64,000 nucleotides of DNA. Origin: Elusimicrobiota bacterium (lineage in GTDB: Bacteria; Elusimicrobiota; Endomicrobiia; Endomicrobiales; Endomicrobiaceae). The DNA is taken from assembly GCA_017525905.1 (NCBI GenBank), contig JAFXSD010000076.1:62001-126000 (forward strand), given 5' to 3'. The translations under genes and the position numbers were made by a program. The notes under the pieces are model-generated. The model made no database searches. It was not told where the DNA came from and saw only the letters and a program-made list of their open reading frames with translations. Positions within the stretch are counted from its first letter, which is position 1. Every line of letters begins with the position of its first letter. Below are positions 40,145-49,805 of this stretch, piece after piece.

Positions 40145-40609
40145 ATGGGTGAAATTTATTTGACAAGAGACGGAAGAAATAAACTTATAGAAGAGTTGGA
40201 CAGATTGCAAAAGAGAAAACCGCAAATTCAAGATGAAATAGCAAGAGCAAGAGAGCATGGCGATTTAAGAGAAAATGCAGAATATCATGCAGCAAAAGAA
40301 GCATTAACAAATCTTATGCAAAGAATTGCGGAAATAGATTCAAAACTCTCAAGAGCTAAAATTATTGAAGAATTAAATATTGATCCTAACAAAGTATTCA
40401 TAGGTGTTACCGTTACGATAAAAGATGAAGACGGTGACGAATATGAATATTCAATTGTAGATGAAGAAGAAGCAAATCCTAACGAGATGAAAATTTCTAT
40501 CGGTTCCCCTTTGGCACAAGGTCTCTTAGGTCATGTTGCAGGAGATAAAGTTGATGTGGAACTTCCCGCGGGAACAATGAAATTTGAAATAGTAAAAATT
40601 GCAAGATAA
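40145..40609 (+). CDS. greA: Transcription elongation factor GreA, 154 aa
   Basis: Rescues backtracked RNA polymerase by stimulating transcript cleavage. The N-terminal coiled coil has the acidic tip region (EIARAREHGDLRENAEYHAA), and the C-terminal FKBP-like domain has ISIGSPLAQGLLGHVAGD. Full length; TTAGGAG before the ATG. Confidence 0.97.
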   Translation: MGEIYLTRDGRNKLIEELDRLQKRKPQIQDEIARAREHGDLRENAEYHAAKEALTNLMQRIAEIDSKLSRAKIIEELNIDPNKVFIGVTVTIKDEDGDEYEYSIVDEEEANPNEMKISIGSPLAQGLLGHVAGDKVDVELPAGTMKFEIVKIAR

Positions 40610-40751
40610 TCCAGATGTATGGAAGGATAGAAGGATAGAAACTGCTATTGAAAAGGAATATATAAAAAATCACAGAGTGATTTTAATCTATACATCCATA
40701 CTTCTATACATCTATACCTCAACAAAAAGGCACGAAGTGCTTTTTTTGTTA
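40610..40751. terminator. greA-recN intergenic repeat tract and bidirectional terminator
   Basis: GGCAC-GAA-GTGC flanked by AACAAAAA and TTTTTTTGTT (40722-40751) ends greA and recN from both sides. Before it lie GGAAGGATAGAAGGATAG (about 40621-40638) and CATCCATACTTCTATACATC-like units (about 40690-40720), low-complexity tracts similar in style to the pyrimidine units in prophage cassettes 5 and 6. Confidence 0.75.
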
Positions 40752-42404
40752 TTTATCGTTAAGAAGTTCTTCGGCATGTTTTATGGCGTGTTCCGTGATT
40801 TTTTCTCCGGAAATGATTTTGGCTATTTCCTCTATTCTTTCATTAGCATTTAAAACTTTAGCTTTTGTGATATTTCTGCCTTTTTCGGTTTCTTTATATA
40901 TTTTTATATGATTGTCCGCATTTGAAGCAATTTGGGCTAAATGCGAAATGGAAATAATTTGTCTGTTATCGGATAAACTTTTTAATTTTTTGCCGATCTT
41001 TTCACCCGTTTTTCCGCTCGTTCCGGTATCAATTTCATCGAAAATAATAGTTCCTACATTATAATTATCGGATATTGTTGTTGATAATGCCAACATTACT
41101 CTTGATATTTCTCCGCCGGAAGCCACAAGAGATAACGGATAAAGTTTTTCCCCTTTATTTGCACTGAACATAAATTCCAACTTATCAAAACCTGTTCTTG
41201 ATATTTCCGATTTTTCCACCGAAATTTCAAATTGAGAATTTTTCATATTTAAATCTTCAAGTTCCGATATTATTTTTTTTGATATAACGGTTGCAATTTT
41301 TTTTCTTTTATCTGATATTTGTTGACATAATTTTGTAATATCTTTCAATAAAAAATCAATTTCTTTTTGAATATTTGTTATGTTTGTTTCGTAGTTTTCA
41401 AGTGATTTTATTTTGTCTTCTAAATTTTTGCCATAATCAATAATTTCTTGTATGTTTTTCCCGTACTTTGATTTTAATTTTTTTATAAGTTGTTGCCTTT
41501 CCAACATAGCATCCAAACTGTCAGGGGTAACATCTATATTGTTCGACAAATCTTCAACTTCTCTATAAACATCGTCTATTTGAGTCATTGTAGAATTGAT
41601 GTTTTTGGAGATATTATCAATATTTATTCCGTATTTTTCCAAAAGAGAAATTTGTTTATTTATTATTGAAAGGTTATCCGTTACAGAGTGTTCTTGTTTG
41701 TAAAGGATGGATAACATTTCCGTTGTAACATTTTTTATTTTTTCCGCGTTTTTTAATTTCGGCAATTCTTGTTCTATTTTTTCTTCTTCATCACAACTTA
41801 AATTTGCCTTATTTATCTCATTTATTTGATATTGATATAAATCCAACAATCTTTCTCTATCCGTGTTAGCTTTTTCAATTTCTTCTTTTTTATTTTTTAA
41901 ACTTTCCAATTTATCATATTTAACCGACAGTTGTTCCAGCAGTTTGGAATTATCTGCAATATTATCAACAATTTGTCTCTGATATTGTTGTTCAAACAAC
42001 ATATTACTCTTATGCTGAGCATAAAAATCAACCAAATATTTACCGATATTGGAAAGTGTATTTATGCTAACGGAAATATCGTTAATAAAAGCTTTACTTT
42101 TCCCTGCGGAATCAATTTGTCTTCTGATTATAATTTCATTTTCACAATCTATAGATAATTCGGAAAGAATATTTTTTACATTGGTGTTTTTTGAAATATC
42201 AAATTCAGCACTGATTGTACAAGATGTTGTTCCTGTTCTTATTACACTTGTACTTGCTCTTGCACCCAACAACAAATCTATAGAGTCTATAATAATTGAT
42301 TTTCCGGAACCTGTTTCTCCGGTTATGACTGTAAGTCCTTTTTTAAAATCTATGGTAATGTTTTCAATTAAAGCATAATTTCTAACGGATAACGAAGTAA
42401 GCAC
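40749..42404 (-). CDS. recN: DNA repair protein RecN, 551 aa
   Basis: SMC-like ATPase that acts at double-strand breaks. Walker A GETGSGKS (residues 29-36), long coiled coils (about 150-355), signature VASGGEISRVMLAL and Walker B IIFDEIDTGTSG, with QIISISHLAQIAS. Full length. Directly follows nadK (same order as in many bacteria), with adjoining stop and start. Confidence 0.96.
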   Translation of the reverse strand: MLTSLSVRNYALIENITIDFKKGLTVITGETGSGKSIIIDSIDLLLGARASTSVIRTGTTSCTISAEFDISKNTNVKNILSELSIDCENEIIIRRQIDSAGKSKAFINDISVSINTLSNIGKYLVDFYAQHKSNMLFEQQYQRQIVDNIADNSKLLEQLSVKYDKLESLKNKKEEIEKANTDRERLLDLYQYQINEINKANLSCDEEEKIEQELPKLKNAEKIKNVTTEMLSILYKQEHSVTDNLSIINKQISLLEKYGINIDNISKNINSTMTQIDDVYREVEDLSNNIDVTPDSLDAMLERQQLIKKLKSKYGKNIQEIIDYGKNLEDKIKSLENYETNITNIQKEIDFLLKDITKLCQQISDKRKKIATVISKKIISELEDLNMKNSQFEISVEKSEISRTGFDKLEFMFSANKGEKLYPLSLVASGGEISRVMLALSTTISDNYNVGTIIFDEIDTGTSGKTGEKIGKKLKSLSDNRQIISISHLAQIASNADNHIKIYKETEKGRNITKAKVLNANERIEEIAKIISGEKITEHAIKHAEELLNDK

Positions 42405-43226
42405 CTAAACTCCCCACTTTAATTTTGCTTTTAATGTATTTATATACGAATAATTTCTGTCTCTTATGAGTTTTGCTTTTTTATGAAAAAGTTTTATTTT
42501 AACTTTTTTATTTTTATCCAAAATATAGCTTTCTTGTCCGTCAACAGATACTATCAAATCCGTCTTTTTATTATCGTTTGTTGATGTAAATTCCAAGACA
42601 TTATCGGAATCCAAAATCATAGGTCTGTGTGTTAATGTATGCGGAGATATCGGCGCTATAATAAACAAAGATAATGTAGGATAAATTATAGGACCGGATA
42701 AAGCCAACGAATATGCCGTTGAACCGGTAGGCGTTGCTATTACGACACCGTCACCTTTATAACTTGATAAAAATTTTTTATTTATAAAAGAATCTATGGA
42801 TGTAAGTCTTCCGTTATATACCGACCTTATAACACAATCATTTAATGCCGTTGTTTTTACGGTTCCTTTCTTAGTGGCAATTTCAATATCCAGCATAATT
42901 CTTTCTTCGCATTCAATTCCGTTCTTTAAAATATTTTCTAAAGAATTAAAAACATTTTTCATATCGGTATCCGTTAAGAAACCGAGTGTTCCTAAATTAA
43001 CCCCCATAACAGGAATTGAATATTTGGCAACCAATCTGCTTATTCTCAATATTGTTCCGTCTCCACCGAGAGAAATTATAAAATCAACTTTAGGATTTCT
43101 GACAATGTCATACGAAATATTTTTAACTTTTATTCTTCTACCTTTTAGCCAAGAAGCAATTTCATTACAATATTGTTTTGCATTCGGTTTGAGATGGTTA
43201 TATGCTATTCCTACTATCATTTCCAT
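42405..43226 (-). CDS. nadK: NAD kinase, 273 aa
   Basis: Phosphorylates NAD to NADP. GGDGT motif at residues 54-58 (ISLGGDGTILR), GVNLGTLGFLTD, the conserved NDCVI region and GDGVVIATPTGSTAYSLA. The AAGG ribosome site is weak. Faces the paaK gene divergently. Confidence 0.96.
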   Translation of the reverse strand: MEMIVGIAYNHLKPNAKQYCNEIASWLKGRRIKVKNISYDIVRNPKVDFIISLGGDGTILRISRLVAKYSIPVMGVNLGTLGFLTDTDMKNVFNSLENILKNGIECEERIMLDIEIATKKGTVKTTALNDCVIRSVYNGRLTSIDSFINKKFLSSYKGDGVVIATPTGSTAYSLALSGPIIYPTLSLFIIAPISPHTLTHRPMILDSDNVLEFTSTNDNKKTDLIVSVDGQESYILDKNKKVKIKLFHKKAKLIRDRNYSYINTLKAKLKWGV

Positions 43227-43316
43227 ATATGCCTTTTTATATCTAAATTTGCTATAATCAAGTATTATATTAAAATTAAATATTTTTTAAAATATTTTTA
43301 TAGGAGAAATTGTAAA

Positions 43317-44606
43317 ATGTTTTGGCAAAAAGACATTGAAACGATGGACAGAAAGGATTTAAGAAAATTTCAGTTAGACTGTATCAACAAACAAATTGCT
43401 CTCGCAAAAAAATCACAATTCTACAAAGATAAACTCGCAAAAATAGGCGAACTAAAATCATTGGATGAAGTAACTAAATTACCTTTCACAACAAAACAGG
43501 ATTTAAGAGATTCTTTCCCTTACGGTTGTTTGGTAACGGATTTGAAAGATGTTGTAAGAATGCATTCTTCATCGGGAACTACAGGTAATCCGACAGTAGT
43601 ATTTCATACAAAAGACGATATTGCAAACTGGGCAAACATATCGGCAAGATCAATGTATTGTGCAGGAGCAAGAAGCACGGATGTTTTTCAAAACACAATG
43701 GGATACGGTTTGTTTTCCGGAGGACTCGGATTTCATTACGGAGGAGAAAGATTAGGAATGATGACAATTCCTATAGGTCCCGGAAACAGTAAAAGACAAC
43801 TTTGGTTTATGCAACATTTTAAAACGACCGTCGTTCATATTTTGCCAAGTTATGCATTAAGATTATCTAACACGGTAAAAGAACTTGGTATAGATGTAAA
43901 AAAAGATTTAAACTTAAGAATATTTTTCATAGGTGCCGAACCGCACAGTGAAGCAATGAGAAAGAAGATAGAAGAGTTATATAATGTAAAAGCTTATAAT
44001 TCTTACGGATTGTCCGAAATATCAGGCCCCGGAATTGCTTTTGAGTGTCAATATCAACAACATCTGCATATTTGGGAAGATTATGTATATCCCGAAATAG
44101 TAGATCCTAAAACATTCGAACCTTTACCGGACGGTGAAGAAGGAGAATTGGTATTGACAACTTTGCAAAGACAGGCAATGCCTCTTATGAGATACAGAAC
44201 AAAAGATTTAACAAGAATAATATCGGAACCCTGTGCTTGCGGGAGAACACACAGAAGAATTGCAAGAATAACCGCAAGAACAGATGATATGATGATTATT
44301 AACGGAGTAAATATTTTCCCGATACAAATAGAAAAAACAATATTGTCTATACCTGAAGCAGGTAAGAATTATGTTATCGAATTAATTGACCATAATTGTA
44401 TGGATAAGTTAAGAATAAAGATAGAAATAAACAATGATACTTTTAAAGGAACATTAAAAGATTTGGAAAACTTACAAAATAAATTAATCAGTGAATTAAA
44501 ACAAGAACTTGATGTTACACCTATAGTTCAATTCGTTGAAGCTGGAAGTTTGCCGGTCAGTGAAGGTAAAGCAAAAAGAGTAATAGATTTAAGAGCAAAA
44601 AAATAA
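43317..44606 (+). CDS. paaK: Phenylacetate-CoA ligase-type AMP-forming enzyme, 429 aa
   Basis: Activates an aryl acid to its CoA thioester using ATP. Adenylate motif HSSSGTTGNPTVV (84-96), AYNSYGLSEISGPGIAFEC, and the C-terminal lid with LMRYRTKDLTRI and ARTDDMMIINGVNIFPIQIE. In anaerobes this family often works with indolepyruvate/aryl-pyruvate ferredoxin oxidoreductases in aromatic amino-acid fermentation; such genes are not in the window. I choose ATG 43317 with AGGAG upstream. Followed by an ACT protein, a frequent pair. Confidence 0.93.
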   Translation: MFWQKDIETMDRKDLRKFQLDCINKQIALAKKSQFYKDKLAKIGELKSLDEVTKLPFTTKQDLRDSFPYGCLVTDLKDVVRMHSSSGTTGNPTVVFHTKDDIANWANISARSMYCAGARSTDVFQNTMGYGLFSGGLGFHYGGERLGMMTIPIGPGNSKRQLWFMQHFKTTVVHILPSYALRLSNTVKELGIDVKKDLNLRIFFIGAEPHSEAMRKKIEELYNVKAYNSYGLSEISGPGIAFECQYQQHLHIWEDYVYPEIVDPKTFEPLPDGEEGELVLTTLQRQAMPLMRYRTKDLTRIISEPCACGRTHRRIARITARTDDMMIINGVNIFPIQIEKTILSIPEAGKNYVIELIDHNCMDKLRIKIEINNDTFKGTLKDLENLQNKLISELKQELDVTPIVQFVEAGSLPVSEGKAKRVIDLRAKK

Positions 44607-44627
44607 AAGAAATATAGGAGAAAAAAA

Positions 44628-45056
44628 ATGGCATATCATATATCTGTATTTTTAGAAAATAATCCCGGAAAGTTGGAAAAAATAACAACAATTTTGTCAG
44701 ACAACAATATCAACTTAAGAGCAATGTCTCTTGCAAGCTCCGGAGATTTCGGAGTAATGAAATTGTTGGTTGACGATCCGGATAAAGCTTTTAATGTTTT
44801 AAAAGAAAACAAAATTGCCGTAAGCAAAAGGCAAATTATTGCCGTTGTTGTAGATAATGTTCCAGGAAGTTTCAATAAATTATTAATTTCATTATCTTCA
44901 AACAAAATAAATATTGAAGATTGTTACGGATTCTTATTAAACAACGGAACAACCGCAGCAATAGTTTTGGAAATAGAAAATTATCCGGATACTGCAAAAT
45001 TCTTATGTGATAAAGGTTTTGATGTGTTAAGTTCCGAAAAAATTTATAAATATTAA
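44628..45056 (+). CDS. Tandem ACT-domain protein, 142 aa
   Basis: Two ACT folds (about residues 3-65 and 70-138). The first is ISVFLENNPGKLEKITTILS and the second VDNVPGSFNKLLISLSSNKI. ACT domains bind amino acids, so it probably senses an aromatic amino acid and regulates the paaK pathway. 21-bp gap from paaK with AGGAG. Confidence 0.88.
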   Translation: MAYHISVFLENNPGKLEKITTILSDNNINLRAMSLASSGDFGVMKLLVDDPDKAFNVLKENKIAVSKRQIIAVVVDNVPGSFNKLLISLSSNKINIEDCYGFLLNNGTTAAIVLEIENYPDTAKFLCDKGFDVLSSEKIYKY

Positions 45057-45075
45057 GTTTGATAAACAAAAAAAC

Positions 45076-45108
45076 AACCGCCGGAACAAAATTCCGGCGG
45101 TTATTTTT
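45076..45108. terminator. Bidirectional terminator
   Basis: Perfect 11-bp stem AACCGCCGGAA / TTCCGGCGGTT with loop CAAAA, A-run on the left and T-run on the right. Serves the ACT gene and the opposing anti-sigma gene. Confidence 0.93.
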
Positions 45109-45127
45109 TTATAAGAATTAAACTATA

Positions 45128-45604
45128 TTAACAAAACATCGAAATATATTCTTCGTAATCGTCATTATTTATATCCATATCCGCATAATCATTTTCACCG
45201 AAATAATATTCTATAGCTGAAGCGGAATCATATTCGTTTTGTTGTTTATTTAAATTCGTATCATGCATAAAGAAAAAAGATGATGAAGCTACAACAAATA
45301 AAAAGCCTGCAGCCATAATTATTTTTTTCTTCATCGAATTAAAGAAAGAACCGAACATTACAACATTATCGTCTTTCTTAATATTCTCGCTTTTTATTTT
45401 ATTCATAACGGAAGCCGTAAAGTCGGCACCGGGCTCTTTTTTAGGTATATCAGCTAAAACATTTTTAACATTTTTAAGAAAAATATAATCTTGTTTGCAT
45501 TTAGGACATTCTTCAAAATGTTTCAATAATTCGGAAACAGATTGTGCGGATAATTCATTATCTATGTAAAGAGAAATCATTTCTTGTGCTTTATTGCAGT
45601 TCAT
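45128..45604 (-). CDS. Anti-sigma factor with zinc-finger domain, 158 aa
   Basis: The N-terminal ZAS-type domain has C3, H29 and HFEECPKCKQDY (HxxxCxxC). A membrane helix follows (IIMAAGFLFVVASSSFFFM, residues 94-112), then a short acidic periplasmic tail rich in Asp/Glu/Tyr. It would hold the ECF sigma factor until released, perhaps by proteolysis through RseP. Overlaps the sigma gene by 4 bp. Confidence 0.88.
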   Translation of the reverse strand: MNCNKAQEMISLYIDNELSAQSVSELLKHFEECPKCKQDYIFLKNVKNVLADIPKKEPGADFTASVMNKIKSENIKKDDNVVMFGSFFNSMKKKIIMAAGFLFVVASSSFFFMHDTNLNKQQNEYDSASAIEYYFGENDYADMDINNDDYEEYISMFC

Positions 45605-46173
45605 TTTAAATTACCCCCTTCCATTAAAATTTCTTTCAATCTGTTTCTTGCCCTGAAAATCCAAATTTTTACATTTTCAACCGATGCATTCATCATATTT
45701 GCTATCTCTTCGTAAGAATAATCTTCTATATCTCTTAAAGTTAAGACCATTTTATAATTATCTTTCAGTTTCGCCAGAGCTTCTTGTACCATTTTTTGTG
45801 TCTCTTTTTGCATCAACTCTTTTTCCGTATTATCATTAGACTTCAAAAAATCAATTAAGTTACTCTTTTCTTCATCTTCACTGTTATTTATATCTAAAGG
45901 AACTATGTTATACTTTTTTTTCTTGGATATCGTTATCGTTTCATTTATAACTATTCTGTACATCCAAGTGGAAAATTCCGACTCAAATTTAAATTTCGGT
46001 AAAGCTTTAAAAATCTTAATAAACACGTTCTGTGCTATATCTTCACAATCGCTTGTTCGTCCGCAAAAAGAATAGATTATGCTAAAGACCTTGTTTTTAT
46101 ACTTGTCTATTATTATGCTGAAAAGATCTTCATCGCCTTGTATGATTTTTTCAATCAGCTCTTTATCTTCCAT
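45601..46173 (-). CDS. ECF RNA polymerase sigma factor, 190 aa
   Basis: Region 2 (FSIIIDKYKNKVFSIIYSFC, CEDIAQNVFIKIFKALPKF, EFSTWMYRIVINE) and region 4 (KMVLTLRDIEDYSYEEIANM, then VENVKIWIFRARNRLKEIL) are complete. RpoE-like group. It is followed by its anti-sigma gene and preceded by a promoter that looks ECF-dependent, so it is likely autoregulated. The Spy-like gene at 32.4 kb is a likely target. Confidence 0.94.
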   Translation of the reverse strand: MEDKELIEKIIQGDEDLFSIIIDKYKNKVFSIIYSFCGRTSDCEDIAQNVFIKIFKALPKFKFESEFSTWMYRIVINETITISKKKKYNIVPLDINNSEDEEKSNLIDFLKSNDNTEKELMQKETQKMVQEALAKLKDNYKMVLTLRDIEDYSYEEIANMMNASVENVKIWIFRARNRLKEILMEGGNLK

Positions 46174-46183
46174 AAACTATAAA

Positions 46184-46212
46184 TTAGACTCCTTGGTATT
46201 AAAAAAAGTTAC
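46184..46212 (-). promoter_or_regulatory. Probable autoregulated ECF promoter
   Basis: Minus-strand GTAACTT (46206-46212), 16-bp spacer, GTCTAA (46184-46189), just upstream of the sigma gene start. The full -35 context TGTAACTTTTT is shared with the promoter at 32329. GTCTAA resembles the sigma-E -10. Confidence 0.6.
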
Positions 46213-46214
46213 AC

Positions 46215-47570
46215 CTATTTTTTGGTTGCTGTTTTTGTACCTTTTTTAACATTGTTTCTTGCAGTTTTTTGTGCAACAGGTCGTGATACAGAAGCTCCTG
46301 CCGTTTTTTTTACGGTACCGGTATTTGCCGGTTTATTAACATTATTTGCTCTTGTTTGCATTGAAGCATTCGGATCTTTATACTTCAACAATTCCCTTAT
46401 TTTTTCATCGGATGTTTTCGTATAAGAATATTGATTTTCTTTGGATTTTAAACCGGCTTTCGTATATTTACATGCAGAATTCCATAATAACCATGTTTTT
46501 ATTCCGCAATCATAACATGCCTGAATTTGAGCATTGATTTCTTTAGGTCCGTACGGTACACCTTTCAAAGAAAAATCCTGTAACCACGGTCTTAATTTTT
46601 CTGCAGGTATTCTTTTTTTGGCACCTTGCAAAGCAATATAAACAGTTCTGTACGGTTCTTTATTCGGATTAGGTATTCCGTATTCTCCGTTGTTATAATG
46701 AGAAGGATATATCATCGGACTGACATAATCCACCTGTTCCGTCATTTCAACTATTTTTTGACCTATCCCCATATCGGATTTTTCCGTCGTAGTTAATCCG
46801 AAAACATCTATTGAAATTTTTATACCTTTAGGCGATAATCTTTTTCTTGCTTGTTTTAAGAAATCCACTATTTTAGCCGAAGCTGTTACAGACGAATGTT
46901 CAACTCCATATCTGCAAAGCTTTGTATTACCGTCGGAAGGAAATCTTATATAATCAAACTGTATTTCATCAAATCCCATATCTGCTGTTTTTTCGGCAAG
47001 TTCAAGAATATAATCTACAGCTTCTTGTTTATAAGGATTCAACCACGTAAATTTCTTTTTATCCTGCCAAAGAGTACCGTCGGGATTTTTTACTGCAAGA
47101 CCGGGTCTTTTTCTGGGCATAACATTATCTCTAAAGACCACAATTCTTGCTATCGCATACATTCCTCTGCTTTTAACATTTTTTAAATACGGTAATACAC
47201 TCGGAATATCCGTTGAATATGACAGACCGTCCGCAACATTTTTAACCGAAATTTTTCCGTCGATTTCTTTTATATCTATAACTACGGCATTCATTTCGGT
47301 ATTGTTTAACAAATCATCGGTTCTTGTTTTATGAACTTGAGATGCCGATGCAAAAACAGTTAAATGCATGCCTTTTACCATATCGGGTGATACGTTTTCA
47401 ATATGTTTTTCTTCAACTTTTTTTTCTGTATTTGTTCCTTCCTGCGATTGAGAAACAATTTCTCCCTGTTCTACAAGAATTTCGGAAGATTCTATTTCTT
47501 CCGAAAACAAATTATTTGACATCATAAAAACTGCTGTTAAAAGAATTAAAAAAGTTACTGTTTTTTTCAT
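46215..47570 (-). CDS. DUF4015 putative glycoside hydrolase, 451 aa
   Basis: A signal peptide (KKTVTFLILLTAVFMMSNNLFS) is followed by a TIM-barrel domain of the DUF4015 group (about residues 65-395): KGMHLTVFASASQVH, AVVIDIKEIDGKISVK, FDEIQFDYIRFPSDG, DVFGLTT, YVSPMIYPSHYNNGEYG. It probably acts on a cell-envelope or exopolysaccharide sugar in the periplasm; substrate unknown. The last 50 residues are basic and low-complexity. Its stop base is shared with the dxr end region (adjacent). Confidence 0.88.
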   Translation of the reverse strand: MKKTVTFLILLTAVFMMSNNLFSEEIESSEILVEQGEIVSQSQEGTNTEKKVEEKHIENVSPDMVKGMHLTVFASASQVHKTRTDDLLNNTEMNAVVIDIKEIDGKISVKNVADGLSYSTDIPSVLPYLKNVKSRGMYAIARIVVFRDNVMPRKRPGLAVKNPDGTLWQDKKKFTWLNPYKQEAVDYILELAEKTADMGFDEIQFDYIRFPSDGNTKLCRYGVEHSSVTASAKIVDFLKQARKRLSPKGIKISIDVFGLTTTEKSDMGIGQKIVEMTEQVDYVSPMIYPSHYNNGEYGIPNPNKEPYRTVYIALQGAKKRIPAEKLRPWLQDFSLKGVPYGPKEINAQIQACYDCGIKTWLLWNSACKYTKAGLKSKENQYSYTKTSDEKIRELLKYKDPNASMQTRANNVNKPANTGTVKKTAGASVSRPVAQKTARNNVKKGTKTATKK

Positions 47571-48739
47571 TATTTACATTCCTCTATGTTCTTTATTATA
47601 TTTTCGGCTTGTTTCCTTGCCCATAAATCCGCTTCAAAATATTTTGATATATTCTTTGATTTTATAACCTTATGTTTTTTTATTACGGTTTCAACCACAT
47701 ACGGAATCATATCGAATTTTATTTTTCCGTCAATAAAAGATTTGACGGCAACTTCGTTTGAAGCACTCATAACGGCCGGCATTGTTCCACCCGTTTTTGC
47801 GGCTTTATATGCTATTTGCAAACATTTAAATTTTTTAAAATCAGGTTTAAAAAATTCCAATTTTGCAACTTCCGTTAAATTCAATCTTTTAATATAACAA
47901 TTTTTCCTTTCGGGATAAGACAAAGCATATTGTATCGGTAAAGTCATATCCGGATTTGATAATTGTGCCATAACACAACCGTCATTAAATTCTACCATGG
48001 AATGAATCACGGATTGAGGATGAATAAGAATATCAATTTTATCCATCGGAACATCAAATAAAACGGAAGCCTCTATTGCTTCAAGCCCTTTATTCATAAG
48101 TGTTGCGGAATCTATCGTTATTTTCTTTCCCATTTTCCATGTAGGGTGAGCAAGAGCATCTTCAACCGTTATATCTTTAAAATTTTTATCTGATTTATAA
48201 AACGGTCCGCCGGAAGCGGTAAGGAGAATCCTTTTTATTGATTTTTTATTTTCTTTTCCTATACATTGAAAAATTGCCGAATGTTCACTGTCTACTGGAA
48301 GAACAGCAACACCTTTTTCTTTTGCTTTTTGCATTATTAAACGACCTGCCATAACCAAAGATTCTTTGTTTGCCAATGCAATATCTTTTCCGCTATCTAT
48401 AGCACAAAGCAAAGGTTCAAGGCCTACAGAACCGACAACCGAAGACAAAACCATATCAACCTGTTTTATGGATGCAATTTTATTTAATCCTTCCTTTCCA
48501 AAAAACACTTTAACCTTGTACTTTTTTTCATTGCACCATTTTTGTAATTTATCGGCATCTTCTTTTGAAAAAACCGATACTGCAACAGGATTAAATTTTG
48601 CTATTTGCTTTTTTAAAAGTTCTATATTTGAGTTGACGGAAAGTCCGCAAACTTTAAATTCTTTTTTTGTTTTTGAAATAAAATCAAGAGCCTGAACGCC
48701 TATAGAGCCCGACGATCCCAATATTGAAATGTTTTTCAT
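47570..48739 (-). CDS. dxr: DXP reductoisomerase, 389 aa
   Basis: First committed enzyme of the MEP pathway. NADPH-binding start ILGSSGSIGVQAL; metal/substrate motifs LPVDSEHSAIFQC, LTASGGPF, HPTWKMGKKITIDSATLMNK and IHPQSVIHSMVEF. Complete. Overlaps the following DUF4015 gene by one base. Confidence 0.97.
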   Translation of the reverse strand: MKNISILGSSGSIGVQALDFISKTKKEFKVCGLSVNSNIELLKKQIAKFNPVAVSVFSKEDADKLQKWCNEKKYKVKVFFGKEGLNKIASIKQVDMVLSSVVGSVGLEPLLCAIDSGKDIALANKESLVMAGRLIMQKAKEKGVAVLPVDSEHSAIFQCIGKENKKSIKRILLTASGGPFYKSDKNFKDITVEDALAHPTWKMGKKITIDSATLMNKGLEAIEASVLFDVPMDKIDILIHPQSVIHSMVEFNDGCVMAQLSNPDMTLPIQYALSYPERKNCYIKRLNLTEVAKLEFFKPDFKKFKCLQIAYKAAKTGGTMPAVMSASNEVAVKSFIDGKIKFDMIPYVVETVIKKHKVIKSKNISKYFEADLWARKQAENIIKNIEECK

Positions 48740-48786
48740 TTTATACCTTCAAAAATAAATTTCGTTTATTATATCATTTTACGATT

Positions 48787-49710
48787 TTATTGTATATTAT
48801 TATTTATCTTTATTTTATGATTGTCGGTATAGTTTTTAAATATGTTTATTGAAATAAACAATAATACCGCTATAGTTATCATCAAGTATCTGCTGAAAAC
48901 CACAAAGCCGAAAATATTTAAGAGTGTATTTGTAAGAACTATCAATGTAACAATCGCAAAACTTTTATTTACATATTTTCCGTATCCGTTGGCAAGTATA
49001 GTGTTATGAATTTTTATTCCCATAGGGAAACCTATCATTCCGCCTGCGGCAATTATTAAAGACATTATTATTATCGTCCAATCAGGTTTACCATCGGCAA
49101 AAGTATAATACATACCACCGGTAAAAGTCGTTACAAGCAAAAGTATTCTTATTGATTTTGCCGTTATCATTTCAGGAACTTTAAAAATATTGGCAAGTGT
49201 CGGTCTGAAAAATATTGCACCGCCGACTCCCATAATAGAACTGCAAACTCCAACGACCATACCTATAAAAAAAGCTATCAGCGATTGTGTATTTGAAATT
49301 TTCGGGACATCTGTTTCGTATTCCGTAGTCTTGCCGAAAAGAACAAGAGAACCCAATGTAACCATGAAAACACAAAATATAACAAGCAGTGCAATAGAAC
49401 CGAACCTTTCATAAAAGAATTTATTTACTATTTTCCCGCTAAATGCAAGCAAAAACGCTCCAACTCCCAACGGAATGACAAGTTTTACGGCAACGGAATC
49501 TTTGTTCCATTGTAAACTTTTTATATCATGAACGGTTGTCATAAGAATGGAAGGAACCATCTGTAATAATCCCACACCGACAGCTTCGTTCGGAGTAAAA
49601 CCGAAAATCAACATAGTGGGAACTATAAGCCACCCGCAACCCACTCCCCAATAACCGCCGGAAAACATTCCTATAAAACCTATTAAAGGCATTAAAAAGT
49701 AAATATACAT
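48787..49710 (-). CDS. TauE/SafE-type permease, 307 aa
   Basis: Eight hydrophobic helices in two related halves. The signatures are GFIGMFSGGYWGVGCGWLIV near the start and VCSSIMGVGGAIFFRPTL in the middle. The family moves sulfite, sulfoacetate or other anions; substrate not predictable. Confidence 0.88.
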   Translation of the reverse strand: MYIYFLMPLIGFIGMFSGGYWGVGCGWLIVPTMLIFGFTPNEAVGVGLLQMVPSILMTTVHDIKSLQWNKDSVAVKLVIPLGVGAFLLAFSGKIVNKFFYERFGSIALLVIFCVFMVTLGSLVLFGKTTEYETDVPKISNTQSLIAFFIGMVVGVCSSIMGVGGAIFFRPTLANIFKVPEMITAKSIRILLLVTTFTGGMYYTFADGKPDWTIIIMSLIIAAGGMIGFPMGIKIHNTILANGYGKYVNKSFAIVTLIVLTNTLLNIFGFVVFSRYLMITIAVLLFISINIFKNYTDNHKIKINNNIQ

Positions 49711-49805
49711 AATGGTTGATATTTTACATTTTTATCGACAAAAAAGACAAGTTTTATAATGTTGTTCGGTTATTGAGTTATTGATTTAATTAAACTGATA
49801 AAAAA

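Noticed and set aside
41605..41620. Initiator palindrome in recN
   Set aside because: Only a partial match (TTATCAATATTTAT) in an AT-rich coding region; expected by chance.
43173..43316. N-terminal extension of the paaK product
   Set aside because: It would start at TTG and cross the promoter region; ATG 43317 with AGGAG fits the family start.
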